Positions 52,890 to 62,205 of a DNA stretch of 64,000 nt are shown here, piece after piece (positions within the stretch are counted from its first letter, which is position 1; every line of letters starts with the position of its first letter). The stretch is from positions 14,896-78,895 of the forward strand of contig UQNE01000014.1 of NCBI GenBank assembly GCA_900542355.1. The letters run 5' to 3'. This DNA is from an uncultured Bacteroidales bacterium. GTDB lineage: Bacteria > Bacteroidota > Bacteroidia > Bacteroidales > Paludibacteraceae. A program made the translations under genes and the position numbers. A model generated the notes under the pieces. That model searched no databases and was not told the DNA's origin. It was given only the letters and a program-made list of their open reading frames with translations.

Positions 52890-52920
52890 CAAAGGTACTG
52901 CTTTTTTCTGAACTTCCCAA
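52890..52920 (-). promoter_or_regulatory. Promoter of the mce-mmd operon
   Basis: Minus strand: TTG (52918-52920), 20-nt spacer ending AAAAAAGCAG, TACCTTTG (52890-52897). The leader to mce is about 220 nt; no known riboswitch motif was recognised in it. Confidence 0.76.
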
Positions 52921-53601
52921 ATAAATTCCCAAATTATTTACTTTTTGTTCTATTTGGTTACCAAAGTGTGTATGCAAAGCGGGGACTTGGGGTGCAAAAT
53001 GTGCCATGTCGGCTGTGCAATCGTATGCACCGATAGGGGGATTGGAATAAGACTTTTTTAAGAAGGATGTACCTGCTGTCTTGGGTGCTCTATGGGTACT
53101 ATCAGACTATGGTCGGATTTGCTTAATCACATACTAATCACATACTAATCACCTACTAATAACATAGTACGGTCAGTGTGCAGACCGCTGCACTATTGGG
53201 GTCGTATAAGGCGCAGTTGGGTTGTTAAAATGTGTTGTTAAGTTGGGCGGTTGTACAAAACGGGGAGAGGGAAGGAAATATGCGAGTTGGTGGTGATTGA
53301 TAGCGCGATAGAAAAGGCTATTGTGTCGTCTTGAAAAAGGCTGACTAAGTTGTACCTTAATACGGATGTTGGTTGACTCGGTGATGTTCTGAAGGCGGTT
53401 GCGTGGTATATTGAAGAGGGGGATATTGACATCACCATTGGCGAAAACGGCATGTGTGTATTTTTGTGTCTTAGCATATTGCATAAATCTTATACTATAA
53501 CATAGTGTATATTGTGATAGTGTATATTTGTGTAATTCAGTGTATTATGGAGAAAATATATTTTTGTTGGTCAGAACCTCGCATAATCCAAAAACTTTCC
53601 G
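52921..53601. other. Gene-less gap between the mmd promoter and the RavA-like gene
   Basis: About 680 bp. 53105-53165 has GGTCGGATTTGCTTAATCAC followed by four ACTAATCAC/ACATACTAATC direct units, matching 27.6 kb. A 103-codon minus-strand open frame at 53173-53484 has no protein-like features. Nothing else seen. Confidence 0.5.
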
Positions 53602-53609
53602 TAATTTTG
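53602..53609 (+). promoter_or_regulatory. -7 box of the RavA/ViaA-type operon
   Basis: TAATTTTG, consensus; no TTG at the -33 position. Leader of about 130 nt to the chosen ATG. Confidence 0.5.
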
Positions 53610-53744
53610 CAGTTCACAACAGTGCACAACTCGTAACACTTGGTGGGCATAACTTGTTATCCAATTATTATCAACTCAACACAACTATTTCATTGCAATG
53701 ACGAAAGATACGATGGCAAAAAGACTATTACGGCAAAAAAGACG

Positions 53745-55304
53745 ATGACGAAAAAACAAACCTTTACACCACACGAACAAGTATCTCAACTATTGAAGAT
53801 TATCAGCCAAGGGCTGTATGAGAAAGACCAAATCTTGGCTCTTGCTCTGCTATGCCTTGTGAGTGGTGAGAGTTTCTTCCTTTTGGGTCCTCCGGGGACA
53901 GCCAAGAGCGAAGTGTCGCGCCGACTAAAACTGCTACTCAAAGATGCTACGGCATTTGAATATCTGATGTCTCGTTTCTCTACGCCTGATGAGATATTTG
54001 GCCCAATCAGTATACAAAAACTGAAGAACGCAGATACCTACGAGCGTAAGGTGGATGGTTACTTGCCTTCTGCCTCGATTGTCTTTTTGGACGAGATATG
54101 GAAAGCGGGATCTTCTATCCAAAATGCGTTGCTCACGGTTATCAATGAGCATATCTATCAGAATGGTGCCACCACTCTGCATGTACCAATGAAATGTCTC
54201 GTCGCTGCCAGCAACGAGTTGCCTGCCGAGGGAGAGGGATTGGAGGCTATGTGGGACAGGTTTCTTGTTCGAGTGGTGAGCAACTGCATTCAGAGCGAGA
54301 GCACCTTCTATAAGATGCTACAGATGGAAGAGATGCCCACCATTCAGATTCCGCCCGCAATGCTCCTGACAGAACAGCAACTTAGTGAATGGAGAGCGCA
54401 GATAAATGGCGTGCAAGTGCCACAATCGATTCTGCAAAGTATCACCTCTATTCGTAAAGGTATGGAGCAGGCAGGTAAGGCAGAAGATGGGCATCCTGCC
54501 GATTACTACATCAGCGACCGACGCTGGCGCAAGATAATCAACCTACTTCGCACGGCTGCTTTCCTCAATGCCCGGACGGAGATTGACTATTCTGACCTGC
54601 TGCTGTTGTTTCATGTGTTATGGAATAAGACACAGTGTATCCTCCCTGTACTGAAGATAGTATCGGAGAGTATTTTTGCTGATATTCAGCAAGATATACA
54701 AAAGTGCGAAGCCGACTTTCAGGAAATCTACCGTCAGTTGGTAAAGGAACGAGAGATAGCAGACAACACACCGATAGACGAGAGCAACTATGCTATTTTC
54801 AACCATCTATACTATGCCATATTGGGGTATGAGGAGCAGCGTGCCTATATCTCTAAGACGGCTTATGGTCTGCTTTACAGTGGTACGGACAGCAAGGGTG
54901 TGGCTTATTTTGACCGGAAACTCAATGGGCAGGTATTTAAGTTGTTTGACAAGAGTATGCGAGGGCTGAATCTCGGCAACGGGCAGCAGGTCAGAATAGT
55001 TCAGTTGCGTCGCAAAGCCGACAGTTTGGTGGTGGACGGAATGATCTATCCAATCGTTCTGAAAAGCAACTCTCTTTTTGCTGACACTGCGCAGGCCGAC
55101 GAAAAGCAATCGCCTGCCAAAGAGATACTTGCGCGGATTGAGGCTATACAAACTGCTATTCGCGACCGCTCGGAGAGTATCAAAAAGAGCGATAATCTGT
55201 TTCTGTCGAAAGACGACCTGCAAGTGGTTCAATCTGCGGCTAAGGCTATGCTCCGCAGTTTGGATGCCATGCGCGTTAAGGCAATAAATATCAATCAGTT
55301 ATGA
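53745..55304 (+). CDS. MoxR-type AAA+ ATPase, RavA-like
   Basis: 519 residues. The AAA+ core has Walker A LLGPPGTAKSEVSRRL (about residues 41-56), Walker B SIVFLDEIWKAG (about 105) and sensor-1 LVAASNELPAEGEGLEAMWDRF with arginine finger. A lid and C-terminal helical/LARA-like region follow. RavA with ViaA modulates membrane or respiratory-complex assembly in enterobacteria; here the same partner order is seen but the role is inferred. ATG 53745 (MTKKQTFTPHEQ) is preferred over 53640, whose extra 35 residues look like leader. It overlaps the next gene by 4 bp (ATGA). Confidence 0.88.
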   Translation: MTKKQTFTPHEQVSQLLKIISQGLYEKDQILALALLCLVSGESFFLLGPPGTAKSEVSRRLKLLLKDATAFEYLMSRFSTPDEIFGPISIQKLKNADTYERKVDGYLPSASIVFLDEIWKAGSSIQNALLTVINEHIYQNGATTLHVPMKCLVAASNELPAEGEGLEAMWDRFLVRVVSNCIQSESTFYKMLQMEEMPTIQIPPAMLLTEQQLSEWRAQINGVQVPQSILQSITSIRKGMEQAGKAEDGHPADYYISDRRWRKIINLLRTAAFLNARTEIDYSDLLLLFHVLWNKTQCILPVLKIVSESIFADIQQDIQKCEADFQEIYRQLVKEREIADNTPIDESNYAIFNHLYYAILGYEEQRAYISKTAYGLLYSGTDSKGVAYFDRKLNGQVFKLFDKSMRGLNLGNGQQVRIVQLRRKADSLVVDGMIYPIVLKSNSLFADTAQADEKQSPAKEILARIEAIQTAIRDRSESIKKSDNLFLSKDDLQVVQSAAKAMLRSLDAMRVKAININQL

Positions 55305-56689
55305 TATTAAACGAGAACGAGAAAGCCCCCCGCCTCAATGAGTATGCAACGCTGTTTGATGTATATATCGACAGGGCATTGCACCATCTGCCTCCCGACT
55401 CATCGCCAACGGATGACCCGATTGTGCAATATCTGCGAGAGGTTACAAATAATCCGATAAATGTAGAGTCGTGCCGCGAAGATACAGAGTGGCGAGAGGC
55501 GTTTAAGTATTCGCTTATAGAGTTTTGCCGAAATCTATTGGAAGCGTATCAGCAGCAAGAGCAACAATGGCAGGAGGAAACGGATACTATTGACCGCTTT
55601 ATGCGGTGCTACCTTGCACAAAAACGCGCTGTGTGGGCCAAGGTGGTGGAGTATATCAACCGGCGATATACCGAGCAAGAAATCAACCTTAAAGGCTATG
55701 TGCAGCAACTGCGTGCCACCACAGAAGACCAATTCGATACTATCTTCGAGGCCCTGGAGGAACAGTGGAAACAATGTGCTCTAGAACACCTGCTGGCAAG
55801 GAAAGAGCAACTATTCCTTAAGGCTCGCAACCATTTTGAGCGGGGATTGCAAGAGGGATGGGGAATAAGCGATTTTCGCGCGCTGCTGAAGGTACCGGAG
55901 ATAGCGTATCGCTACCCACAACTGCGTGAGATAGTGGACCTTATGGGGCGTGGCAAACCAAAAGATGATATGCTCGACGACTGCACCATCTCGCGGTATA
56001 TTCCCACGATAGTGGCACCCTCTGTAGCAGCAGGCGACATCGACGGCGTGTGCCTGAGCAACCATATCCCATCTGCACTGCCTGCCGAACTGGCATACCT
56101 ATCCGACCCCGTATGTGAAGACCTGTTCTTTTTGCGCTATGCTACCTCTCAACTACAGTCGTTCTCTTCCAAATCGCCGTTGGTCATTTGTGAGAAGACA
56201 GAACACACTCAGCAGAAGAAACCTCGCCTCATCAGAGGTCCTATCATCGTCTGTGTGGATACGAGCGGTTCGATGAATGGGCGTCCGCTTGCCATAGCCA
56301 AGGCTTTGTTGCTGCAACTGCTATCGATGGCTCGTGCGCAACATCGTGCGTGTTATCTCATCACCTTTGCGGTGCGTGCACAAGCCATCGACCTGGCTAA
56401 CTATGCCAATCTACAAACACTCATCCGTTTTCTGCAAGATGGTCTGACGGGTGGCACTGACGGCAATGAGATGTTGGAGGCAGCGTTGGAGGCACTCCAC
56501 TCCAAGCGATACGAGATGGCGGATGTGTTGATTATCTCCGATTTCTGCTGGGCTGTTCCTGCAAGAAATAACCTTGAGCAACTCGGCAAAGAGCAAGCCC
56601 TCGGCACACGCTTCTATGGCTTGAGTATCAACGGATTAACCCAATCCAGACATCCCTGGCTCGACCGACTTTGGAGAGTGTCTGTTTGA
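55301..56689 (+). CDS. VWA-domain protein, ViaA-like
   Basis: 462 residues. The N-terminal 300 or so residues are helical and charged, resembling the ViaA N-terminal region. The C-terminal von Willebrand A domain has the MIDAS motif IVCVDTSGSMNGRPLA (DxSxS), a later Thr in LTGGTDGNEML and Asp in VLIISDFCW. Forms a translationally coupled pair with the MoxR ATPase (ATGA overlap). The substrate complex here is unknown. Confidence 0.87.
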   Translation: MILNENEKAPRLNEYATLFDVYIDRALHHLPPDSSPTDDPIVQYLREVTNNPINVESCREDTEWREAFKYSLIEFCRNLLEAYQQQEQQWQEETDTIDRFMRCYLAQKRAVWAKVVEYINRRYTEQEINLKGYVQQLRATTEDQFDTIFEALEEQWKQCALEHLLARKEQLFLKARNHFERGLQEGWGISDFRALLKVPEIAYRYPQLREIVDLMGRGKPKDDMLDDCTISRYIPTIVAPSVAAGDIDGVCLSNHIPSALPAELAYLSDPVCEDLFFLRYATSQLQSFSSKSPLVICEKTEHTQQKKPRLIRGPIIVCVDTSGSMNGRPLAIAKALLLQLLSMARAQHRACYLITFAVRAQAIDLANYANLQTLIRFLQDGLTGGTDGNEMLEAALEALHSKRYEMADVLIISDFCWAVPARNNLEQLGKEQALGTRFYGLSINGLTQSRHPWLDRLWRVSV

Positions 56690-56754
56690 GGGTTTTGTTG
56701 TTGAAGCATTTACCACAACATTGCTTTTGCGTGTATTGTGAAGAATAAGAAAAA

Positions 56755-56957
56755 ATGCTGTATGATGTTGTTTCTTTACTGTCGGGACTCTTTCGATAAA
56801 GGATAGGTAGAATGGTGCTATTGCTTTATGCTGTTGTTTCCTTGCCGCCGTACATCTTCTAGTAGGTGATAGGGAGGATGGTGCAATCGCTTTATGCTGT
56901 CTTTTCCTTACCGCCGTACATCTTCCAATAGGTGATAGGTAGGATGGTGATAGTCAG
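56755..56957. repeat. 66-bp tandem duplication of the 3' end of the RND gene
   Basis: The last coding unit (56892-56957) ends the RND gene with ILPITYWKMYGGKEKTA-stop. A second unit (56826-56891) repeats it after the stop, reading TILPITY-stop-KMYGGKETTA-stop in the same frame. A third, degenerate unit lies at about 56755-56825. Confidence 0.75.
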
Positions 56958-59900
56958 GGGGAGAGTGAGCAGCGAGCCGAAGCATATCACTACACCCATC
57001 GGCATCCAAAGGCTGGTATGGGCAATAATCATCGGCAGCACACCGAGTGCGGTAGTGGCAGTGGTGAGGAAGATAGGACGCATACGCCGCATTCCTGCCT
57101 CGTAAGCCGCCTCACGCACCGTATAACCGCTCTTGTGGCGCAGTTCTTCGGCGTACTCATACATCATAATCGCATTGCGCACAATCACGCCAATAAGGCT
57201 CACTATGCCCAAAACGGCAGTGATAGAGATGTCCAAATCAAAGACATACAGTCCCACAAAGGCGCCGAACAAGCACAGCACTGCGCTCGACAGCGTGAGC
57301 AACGCCAACGAGATTTTGCCAAAATGGTAGAGCAACAACACGAACATCACGAGCAATGCTGCCACCACGCTCCACATAATCTGCGGAATCATCTCTCCGT
57401 TGATAGCACTTAGTCCGCCATACGAGATACTCACCCCTTCGGGCAGTTCGCTCATATTCTCGTGTATCCATGCTTTCACTTTCTTCTCCGAAGCCACTTG
57501 GCTGGTGGTGCCTCTCAAGTCGCACCCGACGGTGAGTGTGCGCACCGAATTGCGTCGTTCGATAGAGGCGTGGTGCCATTCGGGGGAGAGTGTTGCCACT
57601 TGTCGCAGCGGTACCCACACGCTCGGATAGGCGGTAGGAATCATTAGGTCTTGCAATTCGTCGATGCTCATCTTGTCTGCACCGGCGGTGTAGAGCAGCA
57701 CAGGTATGCCATAGTCGCCCTCCCACACGGTGGCCATCTTCACACCGTTGCTCAGGCTGCTCAGGTAGAGCGAGAGTGTGGTCTCGGTGATGCCCAAGCG
57801 TGTTGCCTCGTCCTCGCGCAAGGTGATGCGTGTTTGTCCGGCGATGCGGTCGTAGTCCGAGTGCACCCACATCATCTCGGGTTGGATTGCCATGAACTGT
57901 TGCAGACTGTCAGCGTAGGGCAGGATAGCATCGAGGTCATCGCCTGTGAAGCGCACCTCCAACGGGTTCTTGGCTGCCTGATAGTCGAGTTGCTTGAAGC
58001 GTATGTAGGCGTTGGGGAAATAGTTTTCGTACTGCGGTGTATATTCTCTCAGCACCTCTGCCGTGGCTTTGGTGGAGGTGGTATTGACGATGAACTGCGC
58101 ATACGATGGTGATGCCATCTGCGGTGTGTAGGTGGCGTGGAAACGAGGTGAGGCTTGTCCCACGAACGAGGTGATGGAGGTGATACGCTTGTCGGTGCGC
58201 ATCATACGCGCCAGCGAGTCAGCCACTTGTGCGGTTTCCTGCACCGATGAGCCTTCGCGTAGGTGTATCTCCATGGCAAAGCATTCTCGTTCGGCTTTGG
58301 GCAGCAGTTGCAGATTGAGTTGCGTAATCATCAGTATCACGCCTGTTGCCAAGCAGATAATCAGCACGATATAGGACACCCACGGGTGGCGAAAGCAGGC
58401 GTTGAGCAGTGTCTGATAGCCGTTTTGCAGGGCGGTGAAGAACTTGTTTTGCCTGCGCTCAAACCAACCCATCTCGTCTGCCTTGTGGTGGCGGATAAAG
58501 CGTGTCGCCATATAAGGCGTAACCCATGTGGCATAGAAGATACTGGCAGTCAGCGCAAAGAGTATTGCCCATGGGAATAACTGCACAAAGTCGCCCAAGG
58601 GACCTTCGATGATGTGCGTCATGGGGAAGAACATACCCGAGATAGAGCAGGTAGCCAACGCCATCGGCACAAATAGTTGCTCGGTGCTGACAGCAGCCGA
58701 ATACCAGCGGCTGTGTCCTCGCTCCAGCAGGTCGGTGTAGCCGTCAATCACAATGACCGAGTCGTCCACAATCATACCAAGCACCACAATCAGTGCAGCC
58801 AGCGTAACGGTGTTCAGTTCGATGCCCGTCATGTACATCAGTCCAATGGCAACGGCGGTACAGACGGGTACGCCTGTGCATGCCACCAAGGCTGTGCGCA
58901 AGGGGAAAAGCACCAACATCACCGCTATCACAACAATAATAGACAGCAAGATGTCGCGCATGAATGAACGCACCGAGTCGTCCACCACTTTGGGTTGGTC
59001 GGTGATACGATGGAAATGCACATCGGGGGGCAGTTGCAAGCGTGCCTGCTCTAGTTCTTTCTCCACTTTCTTGCCAAACGCCACAATGTTGTTGCCCGGC
59101 ACCATCTCCATATTCAGTATCAGGCAGGAGCGGTCTTGCGAAATCTCTGCATTGGCATCGCCTGTGTAGTACTCGACGAACTTGTCCGCCTTGGGGTATC
59201 GCCGTTCGATAGTGGCTATATCACGCAGGCGGATAGTGGCTCCCGAAGTGGGGTCGAACCACACTATCTGCTCGGCTATCTCGCGTTCGCCGGTGTAGGG
59301 GATAGTTACTTGCAGTCCTTCTCCACCGCCTAAGTCCCCGCCCATCGTGCGAAAGCCTTGCAGCATAAGCGACATCTGAAGGGCTTTCTGATCTATCCCA
59401 TAAGCCGATAGTCTTGCAGCATCTATCGTTACGGCTATCTCCTCGTGTTGCGCACCGAGTATCTTCAGTTTGCCCATCTCGGGGATGGTGCGCAGGCGGG
59501 AACAGAGTTGGCGGGCATACGACTCCAACTCACGCGGACTGCGTTCGTCGCTCTCCACGCAAAGCAACATTGACGAGGTGCTACCGAAATCGTCCACTAC
59601 CACTATCTGCAACACGCCTGCGGGCAGGCTTGTCTTTTTGAACAGGTCCAGCCCGGCGCGTATGCTGGTCCATGCATCGGCAGCCGACTTCACCGAGTTG
59701 CGCAACGACACATACACATACACCACGCCATCTTCGGTGTTGCTGTAGGTAGTGGCTTTGTCCACCTCGATATAACTATTCAGGAAGTCCTCCAATGGGA
59801 TAGTTACCTGCTGCTCCACCTCCTGCGCTGTAGCACCCGGGTAGATAGCAGCCACCACGCCTTGACGGATAGTGAACTGCGGGAACTCGTCCTTGTTCAT

Positions 59901-60002
59901 CCTCGGTAACGACCATATACCTATCGCCGTCAGCACTAGCACCACCAAAAACACTAAGTTATGGTTGCGCATCGCTGCTTCTATGTGATTTCGCTTCTTC
60001 AC
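56892..60002 (-). CDS. RND-family efflux pump permease
   Basis: 1036 residues. Typical RND layout: helix 1 (about 16-34), a large periplasmic loop with porter motifs (GVVAAIYPGATAQEVEQQV), helices 2-6 (IVVLGMIVDDSVIVIDGYTDLLE carries the proton-relay Asp pair), a second loop, and helices 8-12 (LGIVSLIGVIVRNAIMMYEYAEELR). Exports hydrophobic or toxic compounds using the proton gradient; the substrate is unknown. It works with the membrane-fusion lipoprotein encoded upstream; no TolC-type outer-membrane gene is present. Its 3' end is tandemly duplicated after the stop. Confidence 0.93.
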   Translation of the reverse strand: MKKRNHIEAAMRNHNLVFLVVLVLTAIGIWSLPRMNKDEFPQFTIRQGVVAAIYPGATAQEVEQQVTIPLEDFLNSYIEVDKATTYSNTEDGVVYVYVSLRNSVKSAADAWTSIRAGLDLFKKTSLPAGVLQIVVVDDFGSTSSMLLCVESDERSPRELESYARQLCSRLRTIPEMGKLKILGAQHEEIAVTIDAARLSAYGIDQKALQMSLMLQGFRTMGGDLGGGEGLQVTIPYTGEREIAEQIVWFDPTSGATIRLRDIATIERRYPKADKFVEYYTGDANAEISQDRSCLILNMEMVPGNNIVAFGKKVEKELEQARLQLPPDVHFHRITDQPKVVDDSVRSFMRDILLSIIVVIAVMLVLFPLRTALVACTGVPVCTAVAIGLMYMTGIELNTVTLAALIVVLGMIVDDSVIVIDGYTDLLERGHSRWYSAAVSTEQLFVPMALATCSISGMFFPMTHIIEGPLGDFVQLFPWAILFALTASIFYATWVTPYMATRFIRHHKADEMGWFERRQNKFFTALQNGYQTLLNACFRHPWVSYIVLIICLATGVILMITQLNLQLLPKAERECFAMEIHLREGSSVQETAQVADSLARMMRTDKRITSITSFVGQASPRFHATYTPQMASPSYAQFIVNTTSTKATAEVLREYTPQYENYFPNAYIRFKQLDYQAAKNPLEVRFTGDDLDAILPYADSLQQFMAIQPEMMWVHSDYDRIAGQTRITLREDEATRLGITETTLSLYLSSLSNGVKMATVWEGDYGIPVLLYTAGADKMSIDELQDLMIPTAYPSVWVPLRQVATLSPEWHHASIERRNSVRTLTVGCDLRGTTSQVASEKKVKAWIHENMSELPEGVSISYGGLSAINGEMIPQIMWSVVAALLVMFVLLLYHFGKISLALLTLSSAVLCLFGAFVGLYVFDLDISITAVLGIVSLIGVIVRNAIMMYEYAEELRHKSGYTVREAAYEAGMRRMRPIFLTTATTALGVLPMIIAHTSLWMPMGVVICFGSLLTLPLTITILPITYWKMYGGKEKTA

Positions 60003-60080
60003 TGTTTCACTAAAACATTAATTATCATGTAATTAGACATATAATTATGCATTCTTAATTATGCATTCTGCATTACACTA
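60003..60080. repeat. Dispersed repeat modules upstream of the RND gene
   Basis: TAATTATCATGTAATTAGAC and AGACATATAATTATGCATTC, then two TTATGCATTC copies, directly before the hairpin element. Confidence 0.55.
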
Positions 60081-60186
60081 AACACTAATTTAGTTTTTGG
60101 TCATAACATACCCTCAATAATGTTTTTGGATAATTCTTGAAACCCATTATTGAGCGTTTTTGTATAGAGTAAGCATTCTTCATTAC
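60081..60186 (+). repeat. Efflux-locus hairpin element, copy A
   Basis: Begins AACACTAATTTAGTTTTTGG then TCAT. A perfect 10-bp stem CTCAATAATG (60113-60122) / CATTATTGAG (60145-60154) encloses a 22-nt loop with TTTTTGGATAATTCTTGAAA. It is followed by GTTTTTGTATA (60156-60166) and AGTAAGCATTC. Lies 79 bp upstream of the RND ATG, in opposite orientation to the genes. Confidence 0.75.
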
Positions 60187-60220
60187 GAATCAAGCATTCT
60201 ACTCGCGAAGTGTTCTCGTC

Positions 60221-60239
60221 GCGGGCTTGCCAAGCCCGC
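60221..60239. other. Short GC-rich perfect hairpin
   Basis: GCGGGCTTG / CAAGCCCGC with a single central base, between the RND and membrane-fusion genes. No T run follows on either strand. Confidence 0.5.
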
Positions 60240-60275
60240 ATATTGACATCGCTTGCCATTCTTCATTATGCATTG

Positions 60276-61298
60276 TCAGAACACCACTTTCGCTCCGTTG
60301 TACATCTTCTGAAAGCCTTCTACCACCACTTGGTCGCCCGCATGTAAGCCTTTGGTTATCAGTACTCCACCGGCTACATACTCGCCTACTTCGATATTTC
60401 TGCGAGTGGCAACATTGCCATTCACTACCCAAACACTTTTGCCTGTTGGCATCGTCTGCACGCACTCAAGCGGTACGAAAAAGCCTGATACACGCTGCGA
60501 TTGCAGCCATACCTTGCTCACCATTCCGGGCAGCAAGCAACTGTCCCCACGGAGCAACATCGCCTTCACGGTGTAGGTGTGGGCTATCGTGTTGGCGAGC
60601 AGGTTCTTCTCTACCACCCGTATGGGCAGGGTGTCTTGGCCCGCTGCGGCTACAACGATACTGCCTATCTCACCGGGCTGAATAGTCGCAATGTCTGCTT
60701 CGGGCACATCGAGAGCCACATTGTATCCGTTCATATCTAATAGGGTTATCACGGGTACGGCAGGTGCGATAGTCTGCCCTACATGCACTCTACATTCGCC
60801 TATCACGCCGGCGATAGGGGCACGCAACACGCAGTCGTTCAGTGATTTCTGCGATATAGATAGCATCGACTCGGCTTGCTTCAGTTGGCTGTTTATCTCC
60901 ACCATCTTCTGCTCCGTTACACCCCCTTCGGCATACACCTGCTTGGCTCGTTGATAGCCGTCTTGTGCTTGTTGGAAGGTGGCTTGGGCAGCCTGCAAGG
61001 CATTGCGGGCTTGGGTGTCATCTATGCGGAGCAACTCCTGTCCTGCTTTCACTCTGTCGCCTGTCTTTACCTTCACGGAAAGCACTTGCCCTGCTATCTG
61101 CGCACTCAGAGGCACACTCGACACCTCTTCTATTCGCCCCACATAAGTGTGGGTGTAGGTGTGTGTCTGCTCTTCCAGCGTCTGCACTTTCACGCGAATG
61201 GGCGGGTTCTCTTGTTTTGGCTTTTTATTCGGCAACTTGTCGCAGCCCGCCAACACCATCAGCGATGCACACAATATAGTATGTAGGTATTGTTTCAT
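60276..61298 (-). CDS. RND efflux membrane-fusion (periplasmic adaptor) lipoprotein
   Basis: 340 residues. Lipoprotein signal MKQYLHTILCASLMVLAGCD (Cys 19). Adaptor domains follow: barrel-sandwich GQVLSVKVKTGDRVKAGQELL (about 70-90), a coiled-coil hairpin (about 95-150) with QAAQATFQQAQDGYQRAKQV, then APIAGVIGECRVHVGQTIAP and a C-terminal beta-barrel/membrane-proximal part. It links the RND permease to an outer-membrane channel encoded elsewhere. The gene lies between the lipoprotein gene and the permease gene, with hairpin elements A and B on either side. Confidence 0.93.
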   Translation of the reverse strand: MKQYLHTILCASLMVLAGCDKLPNKKPKQENPPIRVKVQTLEEQTHTYTHTYVGRIEEVSSVPLSAQIAGQVLSVKVKTGDRVKAGQELLRIDDTQARNALQAAQATFQQAQDGYQRAKQVYAEGGVTEQKMVEINSQLKQAESMLSISQKSLNDCVLRAPIAGVIGECRVHVGQTIAPAVPVITLLDMNGYNVALDVPEADIATIQPGEIGSIVVAAAGQDTLPIRVVEKNLLANTIAHTYTVKAMLLRGDSCLLPGMVSKVWLQSQRVSGFFVPLECVQTMPTGKSVWVVNGNVATRRNIEVGEYVAGGVLITKGLHAGDQVVVEGFQKMYNGAKVVF

Positions 61299-61345
61299 AT
61301 ATGCTTTGTCGAATTAAAAATGAAGAATGCGAATGGCAACCTTTT

Positions 61346-61462
61346 GTAATGCATAACGATGAATAGTTTATACAAAAACCACCAATAATGGGGTTCAATA
61401 ATTTTCCAAGAATACATTGATGTAGGGTTATTATGTAAATGACCAAAAACTAAATTAGTGTT
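61346..61462 (-). repeat. Efflux-locus hairpin element, copy B (inverted)
   Basis: Minus-strand reading: AACACTAATTTAGTTTTTGG at the start (61462 downwards), then a stem-loop with CCCTACATCAATG / CCCATTATTGGTGG arms and the loop TATTCTTGGAAAATTATTGA, then GTTTTTGTATA (61369-61379). Lies about 50 bp upstream of the membrane-fusion ATG. Confidence 0.7.
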
Positions 61463-61541
61463 GTATAGTTTTGGAGGTAATACATTATGCATTCATCATT
61501 ATGCATTCATCATTATGCATTTATCATTATGCATTGTAAAA
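61463..61541. repeat. Four tandem TTATGCATTCATCA units
   Basis: 61484-61536 holds CATTATGCATTCATCATTATG repeated in tandem with small changes, just downstream of the lipoprotein stop. Confidence 0.65.
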
Positions 61542-62048
61542 TTAGTTCTTCTTGGCAATCATCAGTATATCCTCGCCGCTGATTTTCTTGTCGTTGGATA
61601 CGCCTGTGCCTGCGTATTGCAACAGGAAATGAATGGTCTCGTCATGTATCTCCGCCTCACCCGAAACCTCTATGTTGTATGCCTCGTTGACGGTCTTATC
61701 CACGGGTCGCAACAGGTCCTCTTGTGTGATGGTGTAGGTTACAGTCAGCGTTCTGCTGAATGGTGCAAGTGTGATCGTCTTGTCGTCTATCGTACCAGTG
61801 GTGGTATAGACATCGCCTTTCATGCTATTGAAGGTGAGCAGCACTTCATCATCTTTGTTCTGCTCCATCTGCAGTGCACCTATCTCACTTGTCAGCACCA
61901 CAGATACAGTGTCGTCGATGACTACTTCCTGTTTGCCCACTTGGTAACTATACCCGCCTGTGAGCGATTTCACGGGGTCGCTGCAACTCACTGCCAATGC
62001 GGCAATGCTTGCCAATACTACAGTTCTAAAAGACTTTTTCATATTCAT
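61542..62048 (-). CDS. Hypothetical lipoprotein in the efflux operon
   Basis: 168 residues. Lipoprotein signal MNMKKSFRTVVLASIAALAV with the lipobox Cys at about 22 (AVSCSD). The mature part is beta-rich (GGYSYQVGKQEVVIDDTVSV, FNSMKGDVYTTTGTIDDKTI), like small calycin- or lipocalin-type lipoproteins; the family is not recognised. ATG 62042 is an alternative start two codons later. It lies between tetR (157 bp) and the adaptor gene on the same strand and may be cotranscribed. Confidence 0.75.
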   Translation of the reverse strand: MNMKKSFRTVVLASIAALAVSCSDPVKSLTGGYSYQVGKQEVVIDDTVSVVLTSEIGALQMEQNKDDEVLLTFNSMKGDVYTTTGTIDDKTITLAPFSRTLTVTYTITQEDLLRPVDKTVNEAYNIEVSGEAEIHDETIHFLLQYAGTGVSNDKKISGEDILMIAKKN

Positions 62049-62205
62049 ATTTTGCTTTAGTATTCTTATTTCTTCCCCTGCGTAGCAACCTTCTCTACAT
62101 TCTAATCATTCCTACTGCCCCGATAATGCAATCTCTACATTCGCTGCATTCGGGACAAAAGAAAGTTTTAATGGTCAATTAATCGTTAACGGAGAACTTA
62201 CCTCA

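Noticed and set aside
53173..53484. 103-codon minus-strand open frame upstream of the RavA-like gene
   Set aside because: No recognisable motif, no promoter, Asn/Pro/Thr-rich random-looking translation.
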